From FEN-1219 sp964457725 (GTDB taxonomy: Bacteria > Pseudomonadota > Gammaproteobacteria > Steroidobacterales > Rariloculaceae), in assembly GCA_964457725.1 (NCBI GenBank), contig CAYWGQ010000002.1:1-64000 (forward strand): a stretch of DNA of 64,000 nucleotides, given 5' to 3'. A program made the position numbers and the translations under genes. The notes under the pieces were generated by a model, which was not told where the DNA came from, made no database searches, and saw nothing but the letters and a program-made list of their open reading frames with translations. This document shows positions 1-7,201 of the stretch, one piece after another (within the stretch, counting starts at the first letter, position 1; each line of letters starts with the position of its first letter).

Positions 1-53
1 CTGCGACCTTCGGGTTATGAGCCCGACGAGCTGCCAGACTGCTCCACCCCGCA
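1..53 (-). tRNA. initiator tRNA-Met (CAT), 3' part cut off by the window edge
   Basis: Read on the minus strand from base 53, the sequence begins TGCGGGGTGGAGCAG, followed by a D-arm and the anticodon stem GTCGGG/CCCGA around the CAT anticodon (plus-strand bases 17-19). The three consecutive G:C pairs at the base of the anticodon stem and the non-G first base are hallmarks of bacterial initiator tRNA. The T-arm, the 3' acceptor strand and CCA lie beyond base 1. Confidence 0.9.
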
Positions 54-163
54 CCTGAACTGAGCGCGGAATGATACAGAATGGCGCCCTTGCCGTGCAA
101 GGCGAGCCCTCGCGCGCCGACGCTACGTCCTTGCGATTCCGCGCCGAAACTCCTGCCGGGCAG

Positions 164-559
164 CTATTTCGCGGCCGTCGCCTCCAGCTCGATCATCAGC
201 CCGGGAAACGCGAGCTTGTCGACGCCGAGCAGCGTGCCCGGAGGCTGGCAGCCCGCCTGGTTGAGGCGGCTCGCGACGATGTCGGATGCGCTCAAGAATC
301 CGTCGACGTCGGTCGTGTAGAAATTGAGCCGTACGAGATTCGCGAGTTCGTAGCCCGACGCTTGCAGCACGGTCTCGAGATTCCGAAATGCCTGCTCGAG
401 TTGCTTGCGCAGGTCGCCCGCGTGCAGCGGCTTGCCGTTCTCGTCCACGGAGGCTTGTCCGGCGCAGTAGAGGACGCGGCTCGCGTTCGTGACTTCGATC
501 GCCTGCGAGAAGGCGTATTGGTCCTGCCACTTCCAGGGGTTGATCTTGCGATGTTCCAT
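164..559 (-). CDS. RidA/YjgF/TdcF-family protein
   Basis: A 131-residue protein of the Rid superfamily, whose archetypes hydrolyse reactive enamine/imine intermediates from PLP enzymes. The start at 559 has a strong GGAGGAG five bases upstream; an in-frame start at 586 lacks this. The fold is recognisable from the early YCAGQASVD strand and the C-terminal GTLLGVDKL...IELEATA segment. Archetypal RidA has an arginine in the C-terminal motif (PxRxxV) that binds the substrate carboxylate. Here that stretch reads CQPPGTLLGV, so the arginine is absent and this is probably a non-archetypal Rid subgroup of unknown substrate. Cytoplasmic. It stands alone, 110 bp from the initiator tRNA on the same strand. 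Family assignment is firm, function is not. Confidence 0.9.
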   Translation of the reverse strand: MEHRKINPWKWQDQYAFSQAIEVTNASRVLYCAGQASVDENGKPLHAGDLRKQLEQAFRNLETVLQASGYELANLVRLNFYTTDVDGFLSASDIVASRLNQAGCQPPGTLLGVDKLAFPGLMIELEATAAK

Positions 560-696
560 GGCATCTCCTCCAAAAGGTTCGCTCAAAGCGGCTCTGACGA
601 GTCTACTCGTCCGTGGGCGTCACGCTCGATCCGGCCGGCGCCGAGGCAGCGCTCGGAGTCGATCCGCCACGGATCGCCGTTGGCGCCTCACACAAC

Positions 697-717
697 TTTT
701 GTAGCGTCGCTACAAAA
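697..717. promoter_or_regulatory. 10-bp perfect palindrome, candidate operator or activator site
   Basis: TTTTGTAGCG and CGCTACAAAA are perfect inverted arms around a single T at 707. A one-base centre favours a site for a dimeric DNA-binding protein over an RNA hairpin. It lies about 130 bp upstream of the start point expected for the sigma-54 promoter at 812-827, the usual distance for an enhancer-binding activator, and about 140 bp upstream of the divergent ridA start. The rest of the 300-bp gap 560-860 shows only the sigma-54 promoter and a GCAAAGTTTGG box at 761-771. Confidence 0.5.
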
Positions 718-811
718 AGTGGGTTGCCCCTCCGCGGAGCGCCGCGGCCGTTGTCGCGCTGCAAAGTTTGGTATTTGACTTAACTGGGATCGGCTGACGC
801 AACCGCTCCCG

Positions 812-827
812 TGGCACACATATTGCA
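812..827 (+). promoter_or_regulatory. sigma-54 (-24/-12) promoter
   Basis: TGGCACACATATTGCA matches the RpoN consensus TGGCACG-N4-TTGCA almost perfectly, with GG at 813-814 and GC at 825-826 separated by ten bases. The expected start point near 838 gives a leader of about 23 bases before the ATG at 861, which contains the ribosome-binding site GGCGGAG. Transcription would need an enhancer-binding activator; the palindrome at 697-717 is a candidate site. Confidence 0.85.
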
Positions 828-860
828 AATCCAGGAAACGCCCACAGGCGGAGAATAACA

Positions 861-1082
861 ATGCGATTGATGCCTCGGTTGTTCGTTGGGGGTTATCGGG
901 AGCTTCGCCGGCCTGTCTACGACGTCGACGAGTCACTGATGCGGCGGATCGAGGAGGCCCGCAGGCGGTTGCGGCTCGAGGGAGTGGACGTGAAGCCCGT
1001 CCGCGGCTTCATCCCGTCTGTCGAGTCGACCGGCGCGGGCGACCGGCGCGCGGCTCGGTCGACCGAGACGCGCGCGACGTAA
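861..1082 (+). CDS. small protein of unknown function behind a sigma-54 promoter
   Basis: A 73-residue protein that I do not recognise. It is called a gene because of its context: consensus sigma-54 promoter at 812-827, ribosome-binding site GGCGGAG at 848-854 and a well-spaced ATG. Residues 1-45 contain FVGGYRELRRPVYDVDESL and then a charged stretch (MRRIEEARRRLRLEG) likely to form a helix. The tail after residue 52 is rich in Gly, Arg, Ser and Thr and looks disordered. There is no signal peptide or membrane segment. About 200 bp without a recognisable gene follow. The same promoter class drives the exopolysaccharide operons at 27-47 kb, so a role linked to that regulon is possible but only inferred. 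Confidence 0.5.
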   Translation: MRLMPRLFVGGYRELRRPVYDVDESLMRRIEEARRRLRLEGVDVKPVRGFIPSVESTGAGDRRAARSTETRAT

Positions 1083-1278
1083 TCGGTCGTCCCCGCAACC
1101 CGAACGCACGAGCCGCCGGGGCGGTACGTTTCGGCGGCAGCGTCTCGTGGCAGCCGCGCACCGGATCGACGTGCGCCGGCCGCCGCCCGCGGTAAGCCAT
1201 CGTTTGTCGGCCGCGGCAGGCCTCGGTGGTTGACTCGCTCCAGTGCCGCCATAGAGTCGAATCGATCGAACAACGAGA

Positions 1279-2607
1279 GTGGGCGCCGCGACGTCCGCGC
1301 GCGGCGCCGCCGCCACGATGCTGCTGGCCGACACGGACGCAAGCCTTCTCGAGGACGGGACGCTCCGGTTCCAGGTGCCGGGCTGGCCGCGCAGCGCGTT
1401 CCTCCTCTCGCCTTGGGAGCGCGGCTTCGCGACGCGGATCGTCCGCGGCCGCGAGAGCAGGCCGGGAGTCGCTTGGCCGATCGTCATCGTGCCGGATCTC
1501 GAGCGTCGGGCGTCCGGCAATCCGGACGTCGACGCGTTCGTCGAGCGGATTCCGCTCGTCGCGGCGCGCCTCGTCGCGCCATATCGCTTCGGGCAGTCGC
1601 TGCTGCTCGCGGCGCTCGCTGCGCTGCAAGGCGTCGTCGAGGATCTCGCCGAGAGCAACGCGAATCTGCTCTGGCTGCTCGCCTACGGCGTCTACGAAGG
1701 GCGCATCGCGCCGGACGACGTCGGCGCGCTCTGCCGGCTGAAGCAGGCGGAGACTCTGCGCGTGCTGACCGGCGCGGGGAGCAAGGCGCAGGTGCGGTTC
1801 CTGCGGAAGGTGCGGATCGAGGAGGGCACGCTGAGCGAGGCGCGGCTCGTGTTCGACTCGGTCCGGGATCAGGCGCTCGTCCACGCGCTTCGCCACGTCC
1901 AGCGCGTGCCGATCGAGCTGCTCTCGGTGCTCGCGACGCACCCGCGGCTCGCACACGAGGAACTCGTGCCGATCATCGCCGTGAAGCTCGCCGAATGCGA
2001 GAACGGCGGGCCGGCAGGGGTGCGGCAGCTGCATCGGGCGCTGCGGAACCTCGCGGCCGCGAGAGCGGCGCCGCAGGCGCGGCAGTTTCGCGCGGCGCTC
2101 GAGGAATCGCTGCGGGCGCTCGAGGCTCCGCCGAGGCTCGTCCGCGCCGCGTTCGCACCGCCTGCTGCCGGCGCCCCCGAGCGTCCGGCAGCGCAGTCCG
2201 CCCCGGCCGTGTTCCCGCCGCCGCCGCTGCCCGGCACGAGCACGATCGTGCCGATCGCGACCGTCGAGGAGCTCGAGGAGGAGGGGCGCTTGCAGCGCAA
2301 TTGCGCGGCCGGCTTCGTCTCGCGGATCTGCGCTGGCGCCGTCTATCTCTACCGGGTGCTCGCGCCGGAGCGGGCGACGCTCGAGATCGTCCTCTCCGGA
2401 CGGAAGCCCCGGCTCGGCGAGCTCAAGCTCTCGTGCAATCGCAAGCCGAGCGCGGCTTCGCGAAGGGCGGTCAAAGCGTGGCTCGAGGCGGCGACCCGGG
2501 CGGCGGAGGGCGACGATTCCGGGAGCCCGTCCGCGGCTACTCCTGCCGGCCCTCGCCCGGCGGCGCCGAGCCGCTCAGGAAGAGCTTCCGGCCGTCCGGA
2601 AACGTGA
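1279..2607 (+). CDS. PcfJ-like domain protein
   Basis: A protein of about 442 residues. The recognisable part is residues 330-405: LEEEGRLQRNCAAGF, then an aromatic strand (AVYLYRV), a hydrophobic strand (ATLEIVLSG), a GELKLSCNRKPS segment and a terminal VKAWL. This order (NC motif, Q/E-L-K...N, W) is that of the PcfJ-like family, first seen in conjugative plasmids and phages, whose biochemical role is unsettled. The N-terminal 300 residues are helical and unrecognised; a Pro/Ala linker separates the parts. The GTG at 1279 and the ATG at 1318 are both possible starts, neither with a convincing ribosome-binding site. The 3' end overlaps the convergent DUF6152 gene by 71 bp. No transfer or phage genes are nearby. 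Confidence 0.65.
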   Translation: MGAATSARGAAATMLLADTDASLLEDGTLRFQVPGWPRSAFLLSPWERGFATRIVRGRESRPGVAWPIVIVPDLERRASGNPDVDAFVERIPLVAARLVAPYRFGQSLLLAALAALQGVVEDLAESNANLLWLLAYGVYEGRIAPDDVGALCRLKQAETLRVLTGAGSKAQVRFLRKVRIEEGTLSEARLVFDSVRDQALVHALRHVQRVPIELLSVLATHPRLAHEELVPIIAVKLAECENGGPAGVRQLHRALRNLAAARAAPQARQFRAALEESLRALEAPPRLVRAAFAPPAAGAPERPAAQSAPAVFPPPPLPGTSTIVPIATVEELEEEGRLQRNCAAGFVSRICAGAVYLYRVLAPERATLEIVLSGRKPRLGELKLSCNRKPSAASRRAVKAWLEAATRAAEGDDSGSPSAATPAGPRPAAPSRSGRASGRPET

Positions 2608-2944
2608 TGTCCCGGCCGCTCGCCCGCAGCGAGCCGTCGCGCGAGCGGTAGCCTTCGACGATCACCTCGGCCCCGAGCGGCAGCGTGCGATCGCTGATGC
2701 CGCGCCGGAACAGCGTGTTCGGCGTGCCGCCCTCGAACTGCCACACCTCCTTCGCGCCGTCCTCGCCGGTGACCTCGATGTGGATCCACGAGTGCGGGTT
2801 GATGAACTCGACCTTGACGACTGTGCCCCGCAAGCGGATGGGCTGGTCCGCATCGAACTCGGCGGAGAACGCGTGGTGGGCGCGGGCCGCAGGCATCACG
2901 AAAAGAACGGCCGCGAGCAGCGCAACGTGGGTTCCGTAACGCAT
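2537..2944 (-). CDS. exported DUF6152 protein (single-domain)
   Basis: A 135-residue exported protein. The chosen start at 2944 follows GGGAAG and gives a clean signal peptide (MRYGTHVALLAAVLFV...AARA) with mature HHAFSAEFD; upstream in-frame ATGs at 2962 and 2974 are possible. The mature part has the DUF6152 signature: HHAF at its start, the strand RLRGTVVKVEF, then INPHSWIHIEV, GGTPNTLFRRG and a closing RDITFPDGRKLFLSG. The fold is probably a small periplasmic beta-barrel of unknown function. It is 53 bp downstream of the GRW-domain gene at 2998-3960 on the same strand, so they are probably co-transcribed. The single-domain paralogue at 20670-21071 is highly similar. Two other proteins fuse this domain to a GRW domain (23724-24761, 61391-62404). 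Confidence 0.85.
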   Translation of the reverse strand: MRYGTHVALLAAVLFVMPAARAHHAFSAEFDADQPIRLRGTVVKVEFINPHSWIHIEVTGEDGAKEVWQFEGGTPNTLFRRGISDRTLPLGAEVIVEGYRSRDGSLRASGRDITFPDGRKLFLSGSAPPGEGRQE

Positions 2945-2997
2945 CGGGAGCTTCCCTTTCATGTTCTCGACCATCGGGCGGCGCGACCCCGGCGGCA

Positions 2998-3960
2998 TCA
3001 CTCCCCGCGCTCGGCAGCCCGTGCGCCCGCGAGAATGTTCGCGAGCCCGCGGTTGCCTTCGTGGCACGCGTACTCGTACATGATGCCGTCCGCTCTGACC
3101 GACGGAATTTGCGCGGTCCACGGCTGGGTGAAGTTCTCGGGGTCGTCGACCGTGAACTCATAGAGGAGCACGTCGTCCGCGACGCGCGTGAAGCGCTCGG
3201 TCAGGCGCATGTTCTTGCCGCTGCCGCGGATCGAAGTCTCGTCGTTGCGGTGCGTCGTCTCGACGACCAGCGTGTCCCCGTCCCAGTGACCGCGCGAGCT
3301 GCCGAGCCAGAGGCGTATCTCGTCCGGCAGCGGCGCACGGCCGTCGAGCGGAATGATCCTCGTCTCGTGCACCATCTCGTTGACGATCAGGACATGGTCC
3401 TCCGTCTGCACGAGCTGGTAGTTGTTGTTGTACTGGCTCGGCAGCATCGGCGGTCCCGCGGCCGCGAAGTGGATGCAGCGCGCCGTGAGGCCGAGATCCT
3501 CGGGGCCGGCCGGCACGGCCGGGAGCCTGCGCGACGCGACCCGCTCTCGGCCGGCCGGCGTCAGGGCCGGAAGCCGGCCGTTCGGGGGATCGACGATCAG
3601 CGACGTTCGCCGCGTGCGAACGACGTTCTCTCCCGAGTCCCACCAGAAATCGTTGTAGGCGTTCGCGACGTCGGCATCGGAGTCGTCGGTGCGGCGGTCG
3701 CGATTCGTGGCTTCGCGCCGTCTTGCTGCGTATTCCCGCGCTTCTTCCTCGGTCAGCGTCGCCTTGTCCGCGAGATCCTCCGGTCGCTCGAGCGGAGTGA
3801 GAACGGCATTCGACCAGAAGCCTTGGAGATCGGGATCGCCGTACAGGGTGCGCGGAACGACGTAGTCCTCATCGAACACGTTCGACTGTGCGTCCGCGAT
3901 CGGCGGCAGCGCAACCGAGCACATGCCGGCGACTGCGACCGTGAACCTTACGAGGCTCAT
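2998..3960 (-). CDS. exported GRW-domain protein, companion of DUF6152
   Basis: A 320-residue protein with a signal peptide (residues 1-24, ending IADAQ), start supported by GAGAGGGGGG. It is a close paralogue of the protein at 16843-17811 along its whole length: both begin V(V/P)PRT.YG.PDLQG.WSNAVLTPLERP, which is read here only as an alignment pattern. Shared features are a central NDFWWDSG, then the C-terminal domain with RC or YNN(N/H)YQLVQTED, G.W(D)GDTLVVETTHR, ERFTR, LLYEFTVDDP and a final Cys in YACHEGN. I name no activity. PDLQGFW-type N-termini are common in exported proteins of Steroidobacteraceae-like and acidobacterial genomes. It precedes the DUF6152 gene at 2944 and diverges from the TonB receptor at 4145. 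Confidence 0.8.
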   Translation of the reverse strand: MSLVRFTVAVAGMCSVALPPIADAQSNVFDEDYVVPRTLYGDPDLQGFWSNAVLTPLERPEDLADKATLTEEEAREYAARRREATNRDRRTDDSDADVANAYNDFWWDSGENVVRTRRTSLIVDPPNGRLPALTPAGRERVASRRLPAVPAGPEDLGLTARCIHFAAAGPPMLPSQYNNNYQLVQTEDHVLIVNEMVHETRIIPLDGRAPLPDEIRLWLGSSRGHWDGDTLVVETTHRNDETSIRGSGKNMRLTERFTRVADDVLLYEFTVDDPENFTQPWTAQIPSVRADGIMYEYACHEGNRGLANILAGARAAERGE

Positions 3961-4081
3961 ACCCCCCTCTCCTCGATGCGCCGTTGAAGAAAAGGATACG
4001 CGCTCGGGGCGGTCCGGAACAGGGTTTGTGGCGAATTCGCCGCACGAGGGGCGTCCTGAAAAAAATTCGCTTCCGCGGATG

Positions 4082-4107
4082 GAGGATTTTGCGATCTGGT
4101 TTGTCTA
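4082..4107 (+). promoter_or_regulatory. candidate ECF-sigma promoter of the first TonB receptor gene
   Basis: GAGGATTT (4082-4089) and TGTCTA (4102-4107) are separated by 12 bases. The same two boxes at the same spacing precede the second TonB receptor (10120-10145) and a DUF6152 gene (20562-20587), and a near copy on the minus strand precedes the symporter operon (20378-20404). The start point expected near 4114 would leave a leader of about 31 bases containing a run of seven Gs and the ribosome-binding site AAGGGGGA. Confidence 0.6.
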
Positions 4108-4144
4108 GGGGGGGTTGCCTAGAAATCACCCAAGGGGGATTCAA

Positions 4145-7120
4145 GTGTCATCTCACGCGCACGCGCGCTTGCGGCCGACCGTTCTGGCCTCGACCATCTC
4201 GACCGTCCTCGGGACTGCCTGCTTCGCCGCTCCGGCATTCGCACAGTCCGGTCTCGAGGAGATCGTCGTCACCGGCTCCCGCATTGCGCGCCGCGACTTC
4301 ACCGCTCCGAGCCCGATCGTCACGGTGGGCGGGGACTCGTTCGAGACGATCAGCACGGTCGGCGTCGAGCAGATGCTGAACCAGCTGCCGCAATTCCAGC
4401 CGTCGGGCTCGCAGTTCACGAACGCCGGCATCCAGCCGGGTGCGCAGGGCACGCCGGGCATCGCGACGCTGAACCTGCGGGGCCTCGGCCCGAACCGCAA
4501 CCTCGTGCTGATCAACGGCCGCCGCGGCCAGCCGGCGAACTCGACGCTGATCATCGACACGAACACGATCCCCGCTTCCGCGATCGCGAACGTGGAGGTC
4601 ATCACCGGCGGCGCCTCGGCCGTGTACGGCGCGGACGCGATCGGCGGTGTCGTCAACTTCATCCTCAAGGACGACTTCGAAGGCGTCGAGATCGACGTTC
4701 AGACGAGCGGAACGCAGCACGGCGGCGGCGAGGAGACCCGCTTCAGCGTGCTGATGGGCGGCAACTACGGCAACACCGGCAACGTGATGATCGGGCTCGA
4801 GTGGGCCACCCGGAACGCCGTCTACCAGCGGGATCGCGATTTCTACGTCGACGGCTGGAACGATCCGGGCACGCTCGGCACGACGACGTTCATCTACGAC
4901 GGCGGCTACGAGACCGGCAGCAACGCCCCGTCGCAGGCGGCCGTCGACCAGGTTTTTGCCGACGTCGCCGCTCCCGGGACGGTCGGCCGCACCGGGACGT
5001 TCTTCTTCAACGAGGACGGGACGTTGTTTCGAACGCAGGGCGCGGCGAGCTACAACGGCCCGCACGGCCCGGGGACGCTGAAGAAGATTCATCAGCCGAG
5101 CGGCGACCTCGTCGGCGACGACCAGCACCTCTGGGCGTCGAGCCCGTTCGAGCGCTACTCGCTTTTCGCGCGCGCAATCAACGATCTGACCGACAACATC
5201 TCGTTCTTCGCCCAGGGCATGTTCTCCGGCACGGACGTGTACTCGCGCGGCTCGTATTCGCCCGCCCAGGGTGCGTTGTGGGGGGTGACGGTTCCGCGCG
5301 ACGCCGAGCACCCGGTGCCGCCCGAGCTCGAGCTGCTGCTCGATTCGCGCGCCGACCCGAGCGCGCCGTGGCAGCTGTATCGCGTGCTCGATTATCTCGG
5401 ACCGCGGGCGACCGACAACGAGACGAGCACGTATCAGCTGATGGTCGGCCTCGAGGGTGCGTTGCCGAACAACGACTGGACGTGGGAGGCCTACGTCTCT
5501 CAGGGCAGGACCAACATCCTGACGGAGCACTCGGGCTATTCGTCGCTGATCCGCTATCAGGAGCTGATCGCGGCGCCGTTCTACGGGCAGAACTACGTCC
5601 GGGACGCCGGCCGCGGCTTCATCATGGAGTGCACGAGCGGGTTGCCGGTCTTCGATAACTTCACGCCGTCCGATGACTGCATCGACTCGCTGCGGATGGA
5701 CATGAGGGCGACGACCGAGATGGAGCAGAAGATCGCCGAGTTCAACCTGCAGGGCGGCATCGTCGAGATGCGCGGCGGCGAGCTCCGCTTCGCGGCGGGC
5801 GCGAGCTATCGGGAGAACACGATGGAGTACCATCCCGATCTGCTCCAGGACAACCGCCAGGTGATCGACCGCGCGCTCGGCGCGATCCAATCGGACGACG
5901 CGGTCGGCGCGACGGACGTCATGGAGCTCTACGGCGAGCTGCTCGTACCGGTCACGGAGCGGTTCAACCTCGAGCTCGGCTTCCGCAGCTCCGACTACAA
6001 CACCGCCGGACGGGTCGAGACCTACAAGGCTCTGTTCGATTACGCGGCGACGGACCGCATCCGGCTCCGCGGCGGGCGGCAGCTCGCGAACCGCGCGCCG
6101 AACACGGCGGAGCTCTTCCTCGGCGAGACGCTGGCGGTCGTCGGCTTCCCGGGCGCGGACCCTTGCTCGGTCAACACGCTGAACGAGTGGGGCAACCACC
6201 CGAGCAACCCGAACCGCGCGCAGGTCCAGGCGCTCTGCTCGGCGATCATCAACAATCCGAACTCGCTGTTCGATCAGGATCCGAACAACTGGGTGAACGC
6301 GCCGTTCCTCCAGCTCGAGGTGGAGATCGGTCAGGGCAACGTGAACCTGCGGCCCGAGGAGGCGGAGACGTACACGCTGGGTGCCGTGTGGACCGGCGAT
6401 CGGATCACGGCGTCGGTCGACTTCTACGACATCGACATCAAGGACGCTATCCAGCCGCTCGACTCGTTCACGACCTACATGAAGTGCTTCAACGCCGACG
6501 GCAGCAACCCGACGTACTCGATCGACGATCCGGGCGGGTTCTGCCGGCTGATCCACCGCGACGACGCGGGACGGCGGCTGAACGTCGATGCGCCGTTCTT
6601 CAACCTCGGCGGCATCCGCACCTCCGGCGTCGATTTCCAGCTGAACTGGAGGGGCGAGGTCGGCGGCAACGCAATCTTCGTCAACTCGGTGTTGAACTAC
6701 CTGAACAAGTACGAGGTGCAGGACGCGCCGGGTGCGCCGTTCGTCGACAGCGCCGGCACGCTCGACGACGGCGGCCAGTTCGACTGGCGGCTGTTCACGA
6801 CCGTCGGCTACGACCTCGGCGACAACCTGAGCCTCGGGCTGCGCTGGCGGCACCTGCCGTCGGCGGACGACGCGTCCGTCGTGACGAACCCAGCGTCGAC
6901 GACGCTCGGGGTCGACTCCTACGACATGTTCGATCTCTTCGGACGATGGTCGGTCAGCGATCGGCTCGGCGTGCGCTTCGGCATCGACAATCTGTTCGAC
7001 ACGGATCCCGAGATCGTCGGCGAGGTCCCGGGCCTCACGAACGCGAAGGGGAGCACGATGCCGGGCTACTACGACGTCCTCGGACGGCGCGCGTACGTGG
7101 CGGTGAAGTTGAGCTTTTAG
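4145..7120 (+). CDS. TonB-dependent outer-membrane receptor
   Basis: About 991 residues. The GTG at 4145 is preferred because AAGGGGGA lies five bases upstream; an upstream in-frame TTG (4115) has no such site. The signal peptide (to about residue 34, ending AFAQ) is followed by SGLEEIVVTGSRI, a TonB-box/plug start. The plug domain (about 45-175) contains TLNLRGLGPNRNLVLINGRR and ASAVYGADAIGGVVNFILK; the 22-strand barrel follows and ends in a terminal aromatic (VKLSF). There is no N-terminal STN signalling domain, so it is a transporter rather than a transducer. The substrate is unknown. Divergent from the GRW/DUF6152 pair, with an ECF-type promoter just upstream. The long open frame antisense to it is a GC artefact. 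Confidence 0.93.
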   Translation: MSSHAHARLRPTVLASTISTVLGTACFAAPAFAQSGLEEIVVTGSRIARRDFTAPSPIVTVGGDSFETISTVGVEQMLNQLPQFQPSGSQFTNAGIQPGAQGTPGIATLNLRGLGPNRNLVLINGRRGQPANSTLIIDTNTIPASAIANVEVITGGASAVYGADAIGGVVNFILKDDFEGVEIDVQTSGTQHGGGEETRFSVLMGGNYGNTGNVMIGLEWATRNAVYQRDRDFYVDGWNDPGTLGTTTFIYDGGYETGSNAPSQAAVDQVFADVAAPGTVGRTGTFFFNEDGTLFRTQGAASYNGPHGPGTLKKIHQPSGDLVGDDQHLWASSPFERYSLFARAINDLTDNISFFAQGMFSGTDVYSRGSYSPAQGALWGVTVPRDAEHPVPPELELLLDSRADPSAPWQLYRVLDYLGPRATDNETSTYQLMVGLEGALPNNDWTWEAYVSQGRTNILTEHSGYSSLIRYQELIAAPFYGQNYVRDAGRGFIMECTSGLPVFDNFTPSDDCIDSLRMDMRATTEMEQKIAEFNLQGGIVEMRGGELRFAAGASYRENTMEYHPDLLQDNRQVIDRALGAIQSDDAVGATDVMELYGELLVPVTERFNLELGFRSSDYNTAGRVETYKALFDYAATDRIRLRGGRQLANRAPNTAELFLGETLAVVGFPGADPCSVNTLNEWGNHPSNPNRAQVQALCSAIINNPNSLFDQDPNNWVNAPFLQLEVEIGQGNVNLRPEEAETYTLGAVWTGDRITASVDFYDIDIKDAIQPLDSFTTYMKCFNADGSNPTYSIDDPGGFCRLIHRDDAGRRLNVDAPFFNLGGIRTSGVDFQLNWRGEVGGNAIFVNSVLNYLNKYEVQDAPGAPFVDSAGTLDDGGQFDWRLFTTVGYDLGDNLSLGLRWRHLPSADDASVVTNPASTTLGVDSYDMFDLFGRWSVSDRLGVRFGIDNLFDTDPEIVGEVPGLTNAKGSTMPGYYDVLGRRAYVAVKLSF

Positions 7121-7201
7121 CGGGAGGGGGTGAGCGGCGGTCGGCGGACCGGTGGGGGTTCGTCGATCGCCGCGGAGCGAGCTCCGGCGCGTTCGGCGCC
7201 G

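Noticed and set aside
71..778. Plus-strand open frame covering ridA and the upstream palindrome
   Set aside because: Antisense shadow of ridA; the protein lacks motifs and would run through the regulatory region of the small gene at 861.
1279..2607. Remnant of a conjugative element inferred from the PcfJ-like domain
   Set aside because: No relaxase, transfer, integrase or phage genes and no direct-repeat borders are seen near by.
4148..6853. Very long open frame on the minus strand opposite the first TonB receptor (about 900 codons)
   Set aside because: It is a by-product of high G+C codon usage; the encoded protein is low-complexity Arg/Val/Glu-rich with no motif, while the plus strand encodes a complete receptor.
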